Shown here: piece after piece, positions 33,801-44,755 of the stretch
Position numbering within the stretch: position 1 is the stretch's first letter
Layout: each line of letters begins with the position of its first letter
Source: Heterodera schachtii
Taxonomy: Eukaryota > Nematoda > Chromadorea > Rhabditida > Heteroderidae
Direction of reading: 5' to 3'
Assembly (NCBI GenBank): GCA_023374025.1
Contig: SIJG01000128.1
Coordinates: 310,001 to 374,000 of the forward strand
DNA length: 64,000 nt
Translations under genes and position numbers: made by a program
Notes under the pieces: generated by a model
Database searches by the model: none
The model's input: only the letters and a program-made list of their open reading frames with translations
Told to the model about the DNA's origin: nothing

Positions 33801-34875
33801 CAACACAATCACTTTGACAATGGAAGACGAAATACGCAAATTGGTTGGTGGTGATGCACTAATCATTCTCCCCTCCGAGTGAATTGGAGTGAAACGCTTC
33901 CCAAATTAAAAAAAAACAAATTTTTGGATTTCATTTTCAAAAACACGAATCTAAATCAAAAGTTCGGTTCGACCGATTTAGTTTTCATTGCTTTTCAGAA
34001 ACAATCTGAAAATGAGACGGAAACGCCGGAGGGAATGGCCGCGGACGAACTCAGCCGCTCTCTTCCCAGCTTTAGCGTTGCCCCTCACAATTACGCGACC
34101 GGCGTTGGCCACGGTCTTTTGTCCCAAATGAGCACAATCGGCGCCTACGGAAACGACCGAAACTTCGTTCGATCGATCGCTTCCGCTGCTTCTGAAATAA
34201 ATTCATCTTTCAATGGTAAGTGTGAAGCAGTGGTGGGCCAATATATTTCATTAATAATTCCAATTCCAACCTTTGCGCTTTCTCCAATAAACGAAATATA
34301 ACCAATTTTGGAAATTCATTTCTTTAATTAACCTAAAATAAGGACTGGAATTTTTTTTTTGAGGATTTGTTAACAAATTCGTCAAATTTTAAGAAGTTTC
34401 CTATTGAATTTTAAAATTATTTATTTTCTTTTTCCAAATAGATTTTCTTTTGACCTACTCTTATATAGAAAATATTACCTAATTGTAAGTCAAATTATTA
34501 CAAATAATTTTATGCAGATGATGAAGCGGATTTGTGGCTTTTGACGGAGGTGAATGCCGGAAATGAATTGGCATTTCCATCTCTTCTTCATTAAACTCTT
34601 TTTAAGGTCGCTAAACTCGTCCAAAATGCCTTTTGTACTCAAGTGGGAAATGTTGTTAATTTGTCGTTGAAACTGAGGCGTCAATTCAACGCTGACATTT
34701 GTTCGTTTTTTTAAATTTTATTTACCAGAATGCAAAAAGAACGAGGAATTTTAGAAATTTAAAATTATTAAATTTGTATTTTTCAGTGTTTTTGATGGAG
34801 GCTTTGGCGGACCTTCGCCTGCAGCCAACCAAACAAATGTCAAAATTGGCAGAGAAACTCAAAGAGAATTGTTGA
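30844..34875 (+). CDS. COG7: Conserved oligomeric Golgi complex subunit 7
   Basis: Subunit of the COG tether for intra-Golgi retrograde vesicles. Exons 30844-30956, 31002-31170, 31704-31820, 31862-32018, 32076-32202, 32251-32407, 32875-33033, 33244-33384, 33441-33660, 33716-33843, 33999-34215, 34518-34549, 34607-34700 and 34787-34875 sum to a whole number of codons (639 aa; human about 770). Diagnostic stretches match human COG7 in order: TAVLECDMAKRKVDKLAEVL followed after splicing by AKSIWSNAYQEL; FEKLKDEFLSWYSPATIHAI; DELSRSLPSFSVAPHNYATG; and the C-terminal ADILFLMEALADLRLQP. The second intron (31171-31703) contains a foldback element. The acceptor of exon 8 could also be 33253. Confidence 0.91.
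31173..31670. mobile_element. Foldback / long-TIR element in COG7 intron 2
   Basis: The sequence from about 31175 to 31300 is repeated in inverted orientation from about 31548 to 31665. Matching blocks include CACGACTTATACGATG-type, AAATATGG, ATAGCTCTC and ATGAGACAAATCGATCTA, followed by G-rich / C-rich tracts and TTGATCAGAA. The centre (31441-31500) matches 45166-45225 at 59 of 60 bases. The outermost ends and any target duplication are not resolved. Confidence 0.75.
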
Positions 34876-35415
34876 AATTTGTGATTTTTCAGTCTAAAAT
34901 TACATGTGATTTTTGATGCAATGTCTTTCGTCCTACTAATCATTTATTGGTACAATAAAATAGTCAATTTGCGTTTTAATTCTGAGGAAAGACCACATTT
35001 TAACTTATTTGTTAGGGGAGAAACTAGAGTTGAGCGGTAATCGATAATTGTAAAAAAAACCGGTACCGGTCAAACCGGTACTAGGCACGCAGTTGTACCG
35101 TTTTTTTCAGTACCGGTACCGCTCAACCCTAGGTGAAACAATCGTTTTGTATTTGTTCTGCACAGTTCCTTTAATCAATATCATTCTAAACTATTAATAT
35201 TTTGAATGGATTTTAATAAAGTTTCATAAATTCTTTCTGCAAATTTTTTCTCGAAGACAAAATAAGGCCATTTCGCATGAATCTAATTCATAAAAAAACT
35301 TAATTCGATCTGATAAAAACGACAGTTCTCAAAATTCCTTTACGGTTTCGTTACGAAATCGTTGCCATTCAATCCCCAAAAGATTGACATTGCAAGTGCC
35401 ATCACCTTAATTGGT
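34876..35415. other. Intergenic AT-rich DNA downstream of COG7
   Basis: No gene seen. It contains one small inverted-repeat element (35025-35131), listed separately. Confidence 0.6.
35025..35131. mobile_element. 107-bp hAT-like MITE
   Basis: Terminal inverted repeats TAGAGTTGAGCGGTA ... TACCGCTCAACCCTA, with GGTACCGGT-type palindromes inside. Flanks GGAGAAAC (35017-35024) and GGTGAAAC (35132-35139) differ at one of eight positions, consistent with an old 8-bp target-site duplication. Confidence 0.72.
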
Positions 35416-36620
35416 TCATTCCTTCGCTAATTGCTTCCTTTTTCTTACCGCCACTCCCCCAATTATTCCGACTGCTAAATATTCGCGCTTTTTCTCAATT
35501 GCCTTGAGAATTCGCTCCTCGCGAAGAAATTCCAAATTTGCTGCGCCCAATGGTCCCAAAATTGGGGCCAAATTCAGTGCCGAATTCCCCCCGGGGCATC
35601 GTTCGGTTGCCAAGGGAAGTCTCAGCCAAAGTTCGATGATTTGGTGCATCTGACGAGAGTCTATTGGATTTCAGAGGATCAAACGGGAAAGCTGCTCACT
35701 TTCGAGCCGGAAATTCCCTGTGGCAATTCCGTGAACAAATTCGCCCGGAGCAAAATGAGCATTCGGCACGCGCGCGAAAGGCCGGGGAGTCGAGCGGACA
35801 GCGACAACTCCTCACCTTCGGCGAGCGGACGAAGCGCCTCCAAAACTGTGAAATTTGTGCGGAGCGGTGGCGAATGCGACTGACGGGCGGAGGCGAAAAG
35901 AGAACGCGCGAAAGTGGCCAAGCGAAATTCGGGGCAAACGAACTGAGGAAAAGCGCATGAAAGGGCACAGCGCCCCCTGCCCATTGGCATTTTGGGCTTG
36001 CTTTTGTGCCGTTCGTTCCACTGGACTGACCTGGTCGTGGACGACGAGCAGTGCCTTTGAGAGACCTTTCAATTTAACTCCAACAGTTCGCCAACCATTT
36101 GCTGCTGCTCGGCCCTGCGCTTGTTCAGTCCGTCCCCGTGGCATTCGCTGTTTAGCCATTCATTCATTTCGACGAGGCCCGAAATTCGTACAATTGGCGT
36201 CTTTTCAAAGGAATTCAGCCAGTCCAGGAAGGTGTTCTGAATTTGCAGTCGTTTCCCCCTTTTTCGATTCTCTGCCCCTCCCCAATTGCCTTTTCTCTGA
36301 TCACAGCCTCAGGCGCTGCGGGAAAAGCCTTTCCGGCGACCACATAAAAAAGCACACTTTGCCACGACGAATGCTGCCGCAGGGCCGTCTCAATGTCCAT
36401 CACGGGGATTGGGAGTCGGTGGGCATGGAAATGAAAGGCGACGCCCCCCTCCCAATGCTTTTGCAATTCGTCGTCCCTTCCCAGCGACGCATTGTTCTTC
36501 TGCTGATCACTCACACTCCGATCACTTTGCTCATCGGAAATGCTCTTGTCGTTGTTCCTTTTCAACAAGCTGCGATTGTTCGCTGTGTTGAACTCGCGAA
36601 GCCAATTTGGGATCTGTGAA
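35416..36620 (-). CDS. Unrecognised minus-strand gene, exons partly resolved
   Basis: Coding-like minus-strand segments with matching splice sites. About 36600-36305 includes DIETALRQHSSWQSVLFYVV. A second at about 36236-36060 follows acceptor AAATTCAG (FLDWLNSFEKTPIVRISGL, then EMNEWLNSECHGDG) and reaches a TGA, so it may be a C terminus or need a further splice. A third at about 35951-35692 (TNFTVLEALRPLAEGEELSL) joins in phase to 35651-35416 (NLAPILGPLGAANLEFLREE). These may be one gene or two adjacent ones. A possible further exon lies near 36830-36740 (TDGENGRLILLVCRGKC). I recognise no domain. Confidence 0.33.
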
Positions 36621-36849
36621 CAAACAGTTGCGACTTCCTAATTAGTTAATTAATTAATGCCATTTGCCCATTTCCCATTACGGCGTTTGTTCTGTGATTG
36701 TTATTGTTCTGTACCTGTGCCCTTTCCTTTAGGCATTTTCCACGGCACACCAAAAGAATGAGTCGGCCGTTCTCTCCGTCTGTGCTCAGTTTGGCCACCG
36801 TTCTTTGGACATTATTTTTCGGATTTTTTCATTTGCCTTTTGTGCTCCC

Positions 36850-39800
36850 TTTTCTCACCTGTTCAATGTTTTTTCTGCGTTTAATTCTTCGTTTCTTCTG
36901 TTTAATTGCGACGGTTTCTGTCTTTTGAGCGTCAAACATTGGGCGGACGGAAAGAGAAAAGCCAACAAAAAAAGGAACAAAAAGGGGAGCGATTGGGGGG
37001 AAAGCATCATTCATCAAAGCTATGCATAATATTCAGTAAAAAGTTCAACGGAAGCGATTGGCAGAGAATTGATTTGGAAGCGATCAAATCGCTTTTGGCT
37101 TTTGAATGGGTTGAGGGGATGACAAAGAGCAAAAGCAAAGGGGCGGAGGGAGGGAAAAGCATTTGGCAGAGGCAAACGGAGGGAGGGAGGGGAAGGAGAG
37201 GCAGGGAATCTGAAGGAAATGGGGGGGGAAGAAGCAAAGATCGGCGGACGGAGAATGGCCAACAGCCGACAAAGGGACACTTGGTCACAAATGTTCGTGT
37301 TTTACTTTGTCACCTCAAACCATCGTTGGTCAATTTCGAATCGTTCGAAAATGATTCTCAATTATCTCAATTACCTCCCCCCCCCCCCCTCTCAATCCAT
37401 CACCATAAATTGCTCCCTCATCCCAAATGCCATTTCCCCATTGACTTTTGGCACAATTAATTGCTTTTGCTGCAACCAAAAGACGGGTCACTTGTGACTG
37501 AAGAGTCTCGCCTCTCTTTTGTCCATAATATAATAATAATAATAATCATCTGCTCAAGTGTCAGTCGCTCCTTTCCACTCGAATGGATTAATCAAATCCA
37601 ATTGAGGGCACTAATGAATGAATGGCACAGTCATTCGGTGGGATGGGCAATGGTTGAGGGAGGAGGAAAACTGCTGCTGGAAGAGCGAAATGGGACAGGG
37701 CAAAAGGCCAAATGCAAATGGAATGAAATGGCACTGTTGGGGCGGGGGCGGGAGGGGGACGCAGAAGGGAAAGTGCAGGCTGATGGCCAAATGGCAATCC
37801 CCGGTCAGTGTCCACTGTCCCCGTTTTTCCATTCCCGTGCCCAATTCCCCCGTTTTGCCATCCCCGGTTATTCCATCTCCCTGTCCAATTCCCCGCTTTC
37901 AATTCCCGTTTTTCCATCCCGTGTCCAATTCCCCGCTTTCAATTCCCGTTTTTCCATCCCGTGTCCAATTCCCCGCTTTCAATTCCCGTTTTTCCATCCC
38001 CCTGTCCACTGTCCCCGTTTTTCCATCCCCCTGTTCACTGTCCCCGTTTTTCCATCCCCCTGTTCACTGTCCCCGTTGTGCCGTCCTCCACCCTCCCCCG
38101 CGCCCGCTCATTTGTCAGTGCCATTCGTTTCTCTTTTCTCTGGTGTCCGTCCGTCCCTTTTCTTCTTCAGTGGCCCTCTTCCGCTAAATTGGTTCCGATT
38201 CGCTCTTCGCCTGCTCAGCTGAACACATAAATAATGAGTAATCCCCACAATCACCTCCTCTCCCCTCTTCCCTTCCCTTTACAATAATTATTCCCCCCCC
38301 GGGGCATTTTGCCTATTCCGACCCTTTGAAACAGAAAATGGTCATTCACCCATCATTAATCTGTTCATCCCTCTTTATTGTCGTGTCGGTTTCAACTGAG
38401 AACAATGACGAGGGGTTTATTCGTACTCCCGCCGGGGTAAATAATGAAAAATAAAGAGACGATAAAACTCAAATCGAATTGTGTCCGTCGATGGCTTATC
38501 AAATGGTCCCTTCCTTTGGCAATGCTTCTTCTTCCATTGCGCTCTTTCCCTCGTAAATCGCGGGTTTCAGCCATTCTTTGATTTTTCCGAATGATCCGAC
38601 AAAATGCCATCCTTTTTTTTTGTTTCTTTGCCAATTTCCCCCGCTTTTTTCTCATTTTCTCCCTAGCGGCGCTTCTTCCGTCTCCCATTTGCTTCGTCTG
38701 TTGCATTTTTTTTTATGAAATCCAACCCCTGTCCCAAATTGGCTAATCTCTCCGTCCCTTTCTTTCCTTTGCCTTCCGTCCCCAATTATCACTGATTTCC
38801 CTCCCCCCCCCCCCCCAATTTTCTCGCCTTTCCCTGTTTATCCCCAATTTTTGTTGTTTTGCCTTTCCCTTTTGCCCATTTCTCCTCATCCATCCCCAAT
38901 TTTTTATCCCAAAATTTATTTGTTTTATTGCGACGGACCAATTTTTCCAAAAAGGACGGACGGCGAACTGACAAAAGGGAAGGGACAGAGAATGAATGGG
39001 ATTTGGCCGATGGATTGTATGAGCAGCGTGCTGTTGTTGTTGATTTATTTTTATGGATTTGTTGGTTGTTTTTTGTAAAGTAAGAATTTGGACCCCTTTT
39101 CTTGTGTCTATTACCCCCTCCCCTCGTGTTCCCTTTCCTTCCACTCTCCCCTCCCTCTCCTTCCTTTTCCTTCAACTCTTTCCTTCCCTTTCCCCCCTCT
39201 CCTTCCCTCTTCCTTCCACTCCTCCCTCCCCTTCTTTCCCTCCCATTTCTTCCCTTCCCTTTCTTTTCCCTCCCCTTTCTTCCCCTCCCCTTTCTTTTCC
39301 CTTCCCTTTTCGTCCCACTTCCTCCCCCCCACCCTCTTCGCCTTTCTTTCTTTTTACCTTTCCCTGTTTCCTCTCTCTTTTTTTCTATTCTCCGTTGGCA
39401 TTACTATTAAATTTCACTTCCAATAATTTCATCGAATTTATGCATTTCGCCTCATCCTCACATTCCCAAATTTCAAATTCAAAAGCTTCCCCAAAATACC
39501 CCGTCAGTGTAATTCGATGCCAAAAGCATTGCCTTTGCCTTTGCCCCGTGCCAAACTCCGTCACGGGCATTGCGTTGTCGCGTTCCTTCGCTTGGCTTCG
39601 CTTCCTCCGCCCTTTCCCACTTTACGACGCGACGTGTCCCCTTGGCCTTCCCCTTCAATTTGTTTGCTTTTGTTTGCAGTCACTCTCTTCAACAGCAGCT
39701 GAAGAAGCCGAGTGACTGACTGAGTCCCCGGGGCTTTCCGCAAATTCGCCCTTTCCTTTCCTAACTTCCTTTTCCCTTCCGCCGGCTGCTTTTCCCTTCC

Positions 39801-42327
39801 TAATTAATTTTGACTTTTCCCTTTCCATCCGACGACGTTCCTTCTCTTCCACCTCTCTCGCATTCCAAAAAGTTGTCCCCTCTCTCTTCCCCGCCCTCTC
39901 TCTCCCCCGCCCTCTCTCTCTCTCTCTCTCCCTCTCTCCCCGACCTTTTACCCTCAGGGGATATTTCTTTATTTTCCTATTCAACCGCAAATCGATTATC
40001 CCCCCCCCCTCGTCCCTCCCCTTTCTCCATGCTTTTCTCTCCCTTCCCCTGCTTCTTCCCCCCGCCCGCCCTTCGCCCGTGGCAATTAGCCTATTTTGGC
40101 CCTTTACACTTTACCCCATTTACACTTTGCTTCTTTCGTTGCCACAATTTCCCTCTCTTTTTCTTTGTCAAAGGCTTCCAGCAATTCAAATTCAAATTAA
40201 TTTTCTTTGCAGAGAATGAGTTAGCCAAATGGCACCTTCAATTAATTGATAAATGTCCAAACAGTGCCATTCACCGGCCTCCTTTTCCGTTGCGCTTTCA
40301 TTAAGGGTGTGGGGGGGGTGTTTCACCGGCTTTCTCGGCATTAGCTTAGTTAGCTCATCAATGCCATCCTTCCCATTTCCCTTCAGAACTCTTCCCAGCT
40401 TCACCGGTCCATTCGACCCAATCTCTCCGTTAGGTGTGCACCGCAGCAGTGCCAATCCCCACCCCCTCCCCCCATTCATTGCCTATTTTATATTTTGTTT
40501 GTTGCATTGGCAAAGTGTTCCTCGAGCGCCCCTCCGCCAATTCTTCCGTCTCGTCGTCCACGTCTTCGTTATGTTTATTCAGTTGCCGACCGCCCCAAGC
40601 GAGGCTTTGGCTAACGGCGGCAGAATAAGCGCAGAGAATCGCGCGACAACAAACAAAAATATTAAAATTATTAACCAAAACAAAAATACTAATTATTCTC
40701 ACTAACATAAGTTTAAATTTTTTGTCGTAATTAAGAAGGAATTAGTCCTTAAAGGGTTTCCTTTTCCTTTCACTCACTAATTAGTGACTAATGAGCCTCC
40801 TATTAGTCCAAAAGGACCCAATAATTTCCGATCAGTTCATTCCTTTCTCATCCAATTTTAAATTTATTCCGATCAGTTCCCCCCCCCTCCCTCTCCGATC
40901 ATTTCGTCCGTCCATCTTTTGGTCCTTCCGCATTTATTCTCCAATCAATCATCCGCCTTTCTTTCTTTCCCCCGTCCGTCGTTTTTCGGTTGGACGTACA
41001 TTTACTCTGACTGACCCTTCCCATTAAACTGCTGTGGACATTCATTCATTCCGTGGAGGGCCTTTCCGTCCTCCAAATATTCCTTGCTATTTCTCCCCCC
41101 CCCCAATTTCGCGCATTCCCTTCCCCCCCCCCCCCCCCCCCGTCCAAATTCAATTTGCCTTTGCCTCTGCACAATTTGTGCCGAATTTGGGCCTTTCACA
41201 ACGCCAAAAGATGCCTTCTTTCTTCTCTCGCTTCGTACATCGTTTCAATTCGGCAGGCAAATTTGATTTGGCGACAAATTTTTTGGCACCTCAAAGCATT
41301 TTTGCCTTAGGACTAAAATTCCCACCAAAAAAGAAATAAATTTTGTGCCCACAATTCCTTTGTTGGCATCCTTTTGCTTTTTGTATTTTATGGTTTTCGA
41401 TTTCGATTCCTTTTTAATATTTATTTGTTTTTGAATTCCTCTGAATTTTTCCCCGCTTTTTCTCCTTTTAAGGAAATGCATTCACTCAATGGGAAAACGC
41501 GTGAATAAAAACGGGGGGGGGGGGGGAGGACACTTTTTGCTGAATGGTCTCTTTTTTCATCGGCCTTTTTCGTCCATTCGCCTTAGTTTTGTCCCTCCCC
41601 ACGGAGTGCCGTTGCCATCCCTTCGCTTTTCCGTGGCATTTCCTTCGCTTTTCGCCGTCGTCCCCTCGGGCAATGCCCTTTTTTCTCTTCGCTTTCCTCC
41701 GCCAAACTTTGGATGCATCGGACCCCCGCCGAGTGAGCAGCAGCGAATGGACCCTTTCGCTGCTGTTGTCGCTTGTTCGTCATCCGCCCAACATAAACTG
41801 AATGTTTGCCCTCTCAAAGCACACATTTACAGCTTAAAGAAGATGGGGAAGGAATGCCGCCGACGGTGACGCGACGGTCGGACGGCGGAAGAGACTGAGA
41901 CCATCCGCCAAACCAACAAATCCCTCCCCCCCCCCTTTTGCCCCCCTTTCTCTTCCTTCCCTTTTCCTCCTCCTCATCATCCGATTTCCCCTTCATTTGC
42001 TTCTGTTTGCCGTTCTCTCCCTCCTCATTTTTGCATTTTGGCCTTATTTTACTATGGTTGGTCTCCCCTCCCTCCCTCCGTTCGCTGCAACTCTTTTTTG
42101 GTCCCCACCCACACTTCCCCCCCCCCCCTCCCCCCCTTTTCCCCCAATCTTTGCCCCCCCCCTCACTCATTTCCCTTTAAATGCTAAATTATGCGTCTCC
42201 AATTCACTTTTAAGCTGATTTTACATTCATTCTCTTCTCGCTCGACCCTTTCCTTCTCTGCTTCCGCTGAGTTGGCGAACTTTTCGCTGTCTCAAATTGC
42301 TCAACTTTTATTTTTTCTTTGCCGTCG
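36850..42327. repeat. Long low-complexity intergenic region
   Basis: Over 5 kb dominated by C/T-rich tracts (39110-39380, 39830-39960, 40860-41150, 41930-42175), several C or G runs of 10 or more, and the 37.9-38.1 kb minisatellite. Both strands are open over long distances through lack of stop codons in CT-rich DNA. I find no conserved motif or consistent splice pattern. It may contain regulatory DNA for the plus-strand gene starting at 42328. Confidence 0.5.
37815..38085. repeat. Compound minisatellite (40-bp and ~30-bp units)
   Basis: Three near-identical 40-bp units carrying CAATTCCCCGCTTTCAATTC and CCGTTTTTCCATCCCGTG are followed by about four shorter units combining CCCTGTTCACTGTCCCCG with TTTTTCCATCC. 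The shared CCGTTTTTCCATCCC core suggests one unit type evolved from the other. Confidence 0.9.
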
Positions 42328-43654
42328 ATGGGCAAATTCGACACCAATCGAATGCAAAACATTTGGAGAAGGAAATCGGCACTGATTTTCGTCCAATTTT
42401 TTCTGCTCATCGGCCAATCTCTGCTCACGGCACAGACCACCCAAACGGAGGTCAGCCAAAGGGCGAAACTATGCCAAAGACCAAAGAGTTTCCCTCCCTT
42501 TGGCAGAGTCGGTGTAATTATGTAACACTGGTCAAATGTTTCATTAACATTTTGGACGAATGGACGTGGACTTTGTACGAACTGCGAGAAAACGTGGTAA
42601 CCATCAACAACGAACAGTGCGACCATCTGAGACAGTTGGACAAATGCATTCAGGTGGGAGGGGAGAGAATGTTGGGCCACCCCCCCCCCCCCAAATATCA
42701 AAAAATGATTGATCCCTTTGGCTATTCGTTTGACTTTTTCATTTATGGCTAAACCAATAAATTTGGTTGGGTTCCCTTTAGGACGATGGCCCGGAAGCCC
42801 ACGAATGCAGCCATTCGGAGATTGTCGCGGCCAGCAACACCGTCAGCGACCTTCTCACGCACCGCAAGAATTCTGGCAGTTTTCTGAAGGTGGACAAATC
42901 ACCGTGCACATCCCCAAATCCAATTGCCATTCTTCTTAGAGTTACTATCTGCTCACTTACGCGTGCTCCCCCGAGGGTCAGCAATTACTCAGCGAACACC
43001 GCCCGTGTCTTTCCCGCGAACGCATCGGCGAAATGACAATTTCGGCAGGTTTTGTTGCTCATTCTGCTGCTTTTTGTGAAGATGGCCCCGGCCCACATTT
43101 AGGCACTTATCTGAGTGAACGGTTCCTCGAACACGCGGACGACGAAGTGTGCACGGAGGTGAGGGGGAAGGAGAGGGAAATGGGGAGGGAAGAAGAGACA
43201 AACGGCATTGGCAGGTGAACAACAAACTGCAAGAGTACATGGATGCGATGGGCGGACTTTGTGACGAGGACGCGTCTCTGATCATGTGCCGTTCGCTTAC
43301 AGGAATGTTCAAGGTGAGAGACCGGCGGATGGGTGGGCGTGGCATCGCAGCAGCGGAAAAGTGACCCCCCCCCCCTCCCCGCAGGGCCTTCACGCAGACA
43401 AATTGGCCGATTGCGATTTCAGCTGTTTACGGAAAAGGGAGAGCGCCCAAAGGGATCAGCAGCAACCGGCCTCAGCGGGGAGTTCAGGGGACTATGAAGA
43501 GGGCGAGACGGAGGAGGAAGAGCCGGGCGAAGTCGGCAGCCCGGGGGAGCAGGCGGGCATGCAGGGGGCGGCGGGACGGAGGACGACGGTTGCCGGCGGC
43601 TTACTTACACTCGCCACACTTTTGGCCGTTGCTTTTGTGCTGCGGGGGCTGTGA
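42328..43654 (+). CDS. Secreted cysteine-rich protein, probably GPI-anchored
   Basis: Exons 42328-42450, 42507-42653, 42782-42889, 42940-43158, 43215-43313 and 43385-43654 are in phase and give 321 aa. An N-terminal signal peptide is visible (ALIFVQFFLLIGQSLLTA). The ectodomain has about 13 Cys spaced in helical-looking segments (NYVTLVKCFINILDEW, LQEYMDAMGGLCDEDASLIM), followed by an acidic Glu/Gly-rich stalk. The C terminus is a hydrophobic tail (TVAGGLLTLATLLAVAFVL) preceded by small residues, as in GPI signals. The Cys-rich helical pattern recalls nematode DUF19 (T20D4.11-like) proteins, but this is tentative. A 33-nt stretch at 43048-43080 has splice-like ends and may be an extra intron. 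Confidence 0.65.
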
Positions 43655-44745
43655 AAGAAAATTAGTCATTTCTACTAATAGCGGACAGTCGTCGCAAATC
43701 AGCCGCTCCTCCGTCAGGCAATCAGTCGCTTTGGTCACTCCGTTCGATTTCCCGCTTCTCTCCGCCCTTTCATATTCTATCTTTCTCTCTCTCCACCCCC
43801 CTTTCATCTTCTCTATTACTAGCAGTTTTCTCATTCCATTTTCTCATCCGATTTCAACCACTTCCGCTTTTTGAAATTCCCGACCATCAATTATTCACCC
43901 TTTTGGCTCTTCTTCTGATGTAATTCTTCACCCCCCCCCACTCATCGTGCATTAATAATTACCCCTTTCTTTGATCCTTTTTATCATTGCGAGCTTTATC
44001 CCATCCACCCTCTCTTCCCATTTCATCAGTTGTTCTCCCCCCCCACCCAAATTACTGCCAAATGGGCTTCTGCTGCATCAGAATAAGGAAGGAATGGCAA
44101 TTCTCGGAGAAAGAAACAAAGGGTAGCACCACATAATTTGTCCTATGTTAATTGTTTAACATTTTATGCTAATTAATAATCATTGATACCATTCCTCATT
44201 AACATCAAATATTAGGTTCTTATTATTAGTTTATCCCTTCACTTTAATTATTTTCCGTTAGTTTTTTTCTTTTTCGCAAATAAATACACATGTAATTTGT
44301 ATAATTTCTGATTTCTCAAAATTATTTCGAGTACAAGTTCGTTTTTTTACCATTTTAATAAAGGATAACTCAATCATCTTGCTTTTAAAACAATTTGCAC
44401 TTGACCCATAATGACTCGAAAAACTTGACTTTGTTCAAATTTGGTTTTGAATTTGACCGGGTTTTATTGTAATCAGTGAACCCGAAACCCACTAAAAATC
44501 GCGTCAGGATCAGTCAGTCATCTGGAGACAACTCAGCCGAGGACAACAGCTGCTGATGGGACAACTCAGCTTACGAGAATCAAAAATAATAAAAATTGAA
44601 AAATAATTAAATAACATTTAGGCTAGGCTTGCTTGGGCCTAGGCTTTAATTTGTAAAAATTGTCCCATCAGCTGACAGTCCAGAAGTAGCTGTGAAAACA
44701 TTTTTCTAGAGGTTTTTGTATCGCTGATCACGAATATGGCATTTT
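43655..44745. other. Intergenic AT- and CT-rich DNA
   Basis: No gene supported. Short C runs occur at 43931-43938 and 44036-44045. Near 44546-44565 and 44656-44675 the sequence GCTGATGGGACAA appears in inverted orientation, possibly the outer edge of the foldback element that follows. Confidence 0.5.
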
Positions 44746-44755
44746 TCAAAACTAA

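Noticed and set aside
35416..35649. Resemblance of NLAPILGPLG to ribosomal protein L11
   Set aside because: The similarity stops after about ten residues and the following sequence does not match L11 order.
37461..38222. Long plus-strand open frame with PFFHSR / FPSPCSL repeats
   Set aside because: Derived from the 37.8-38.1 kb minisatellite; no homologous motif, start context or splice structure.
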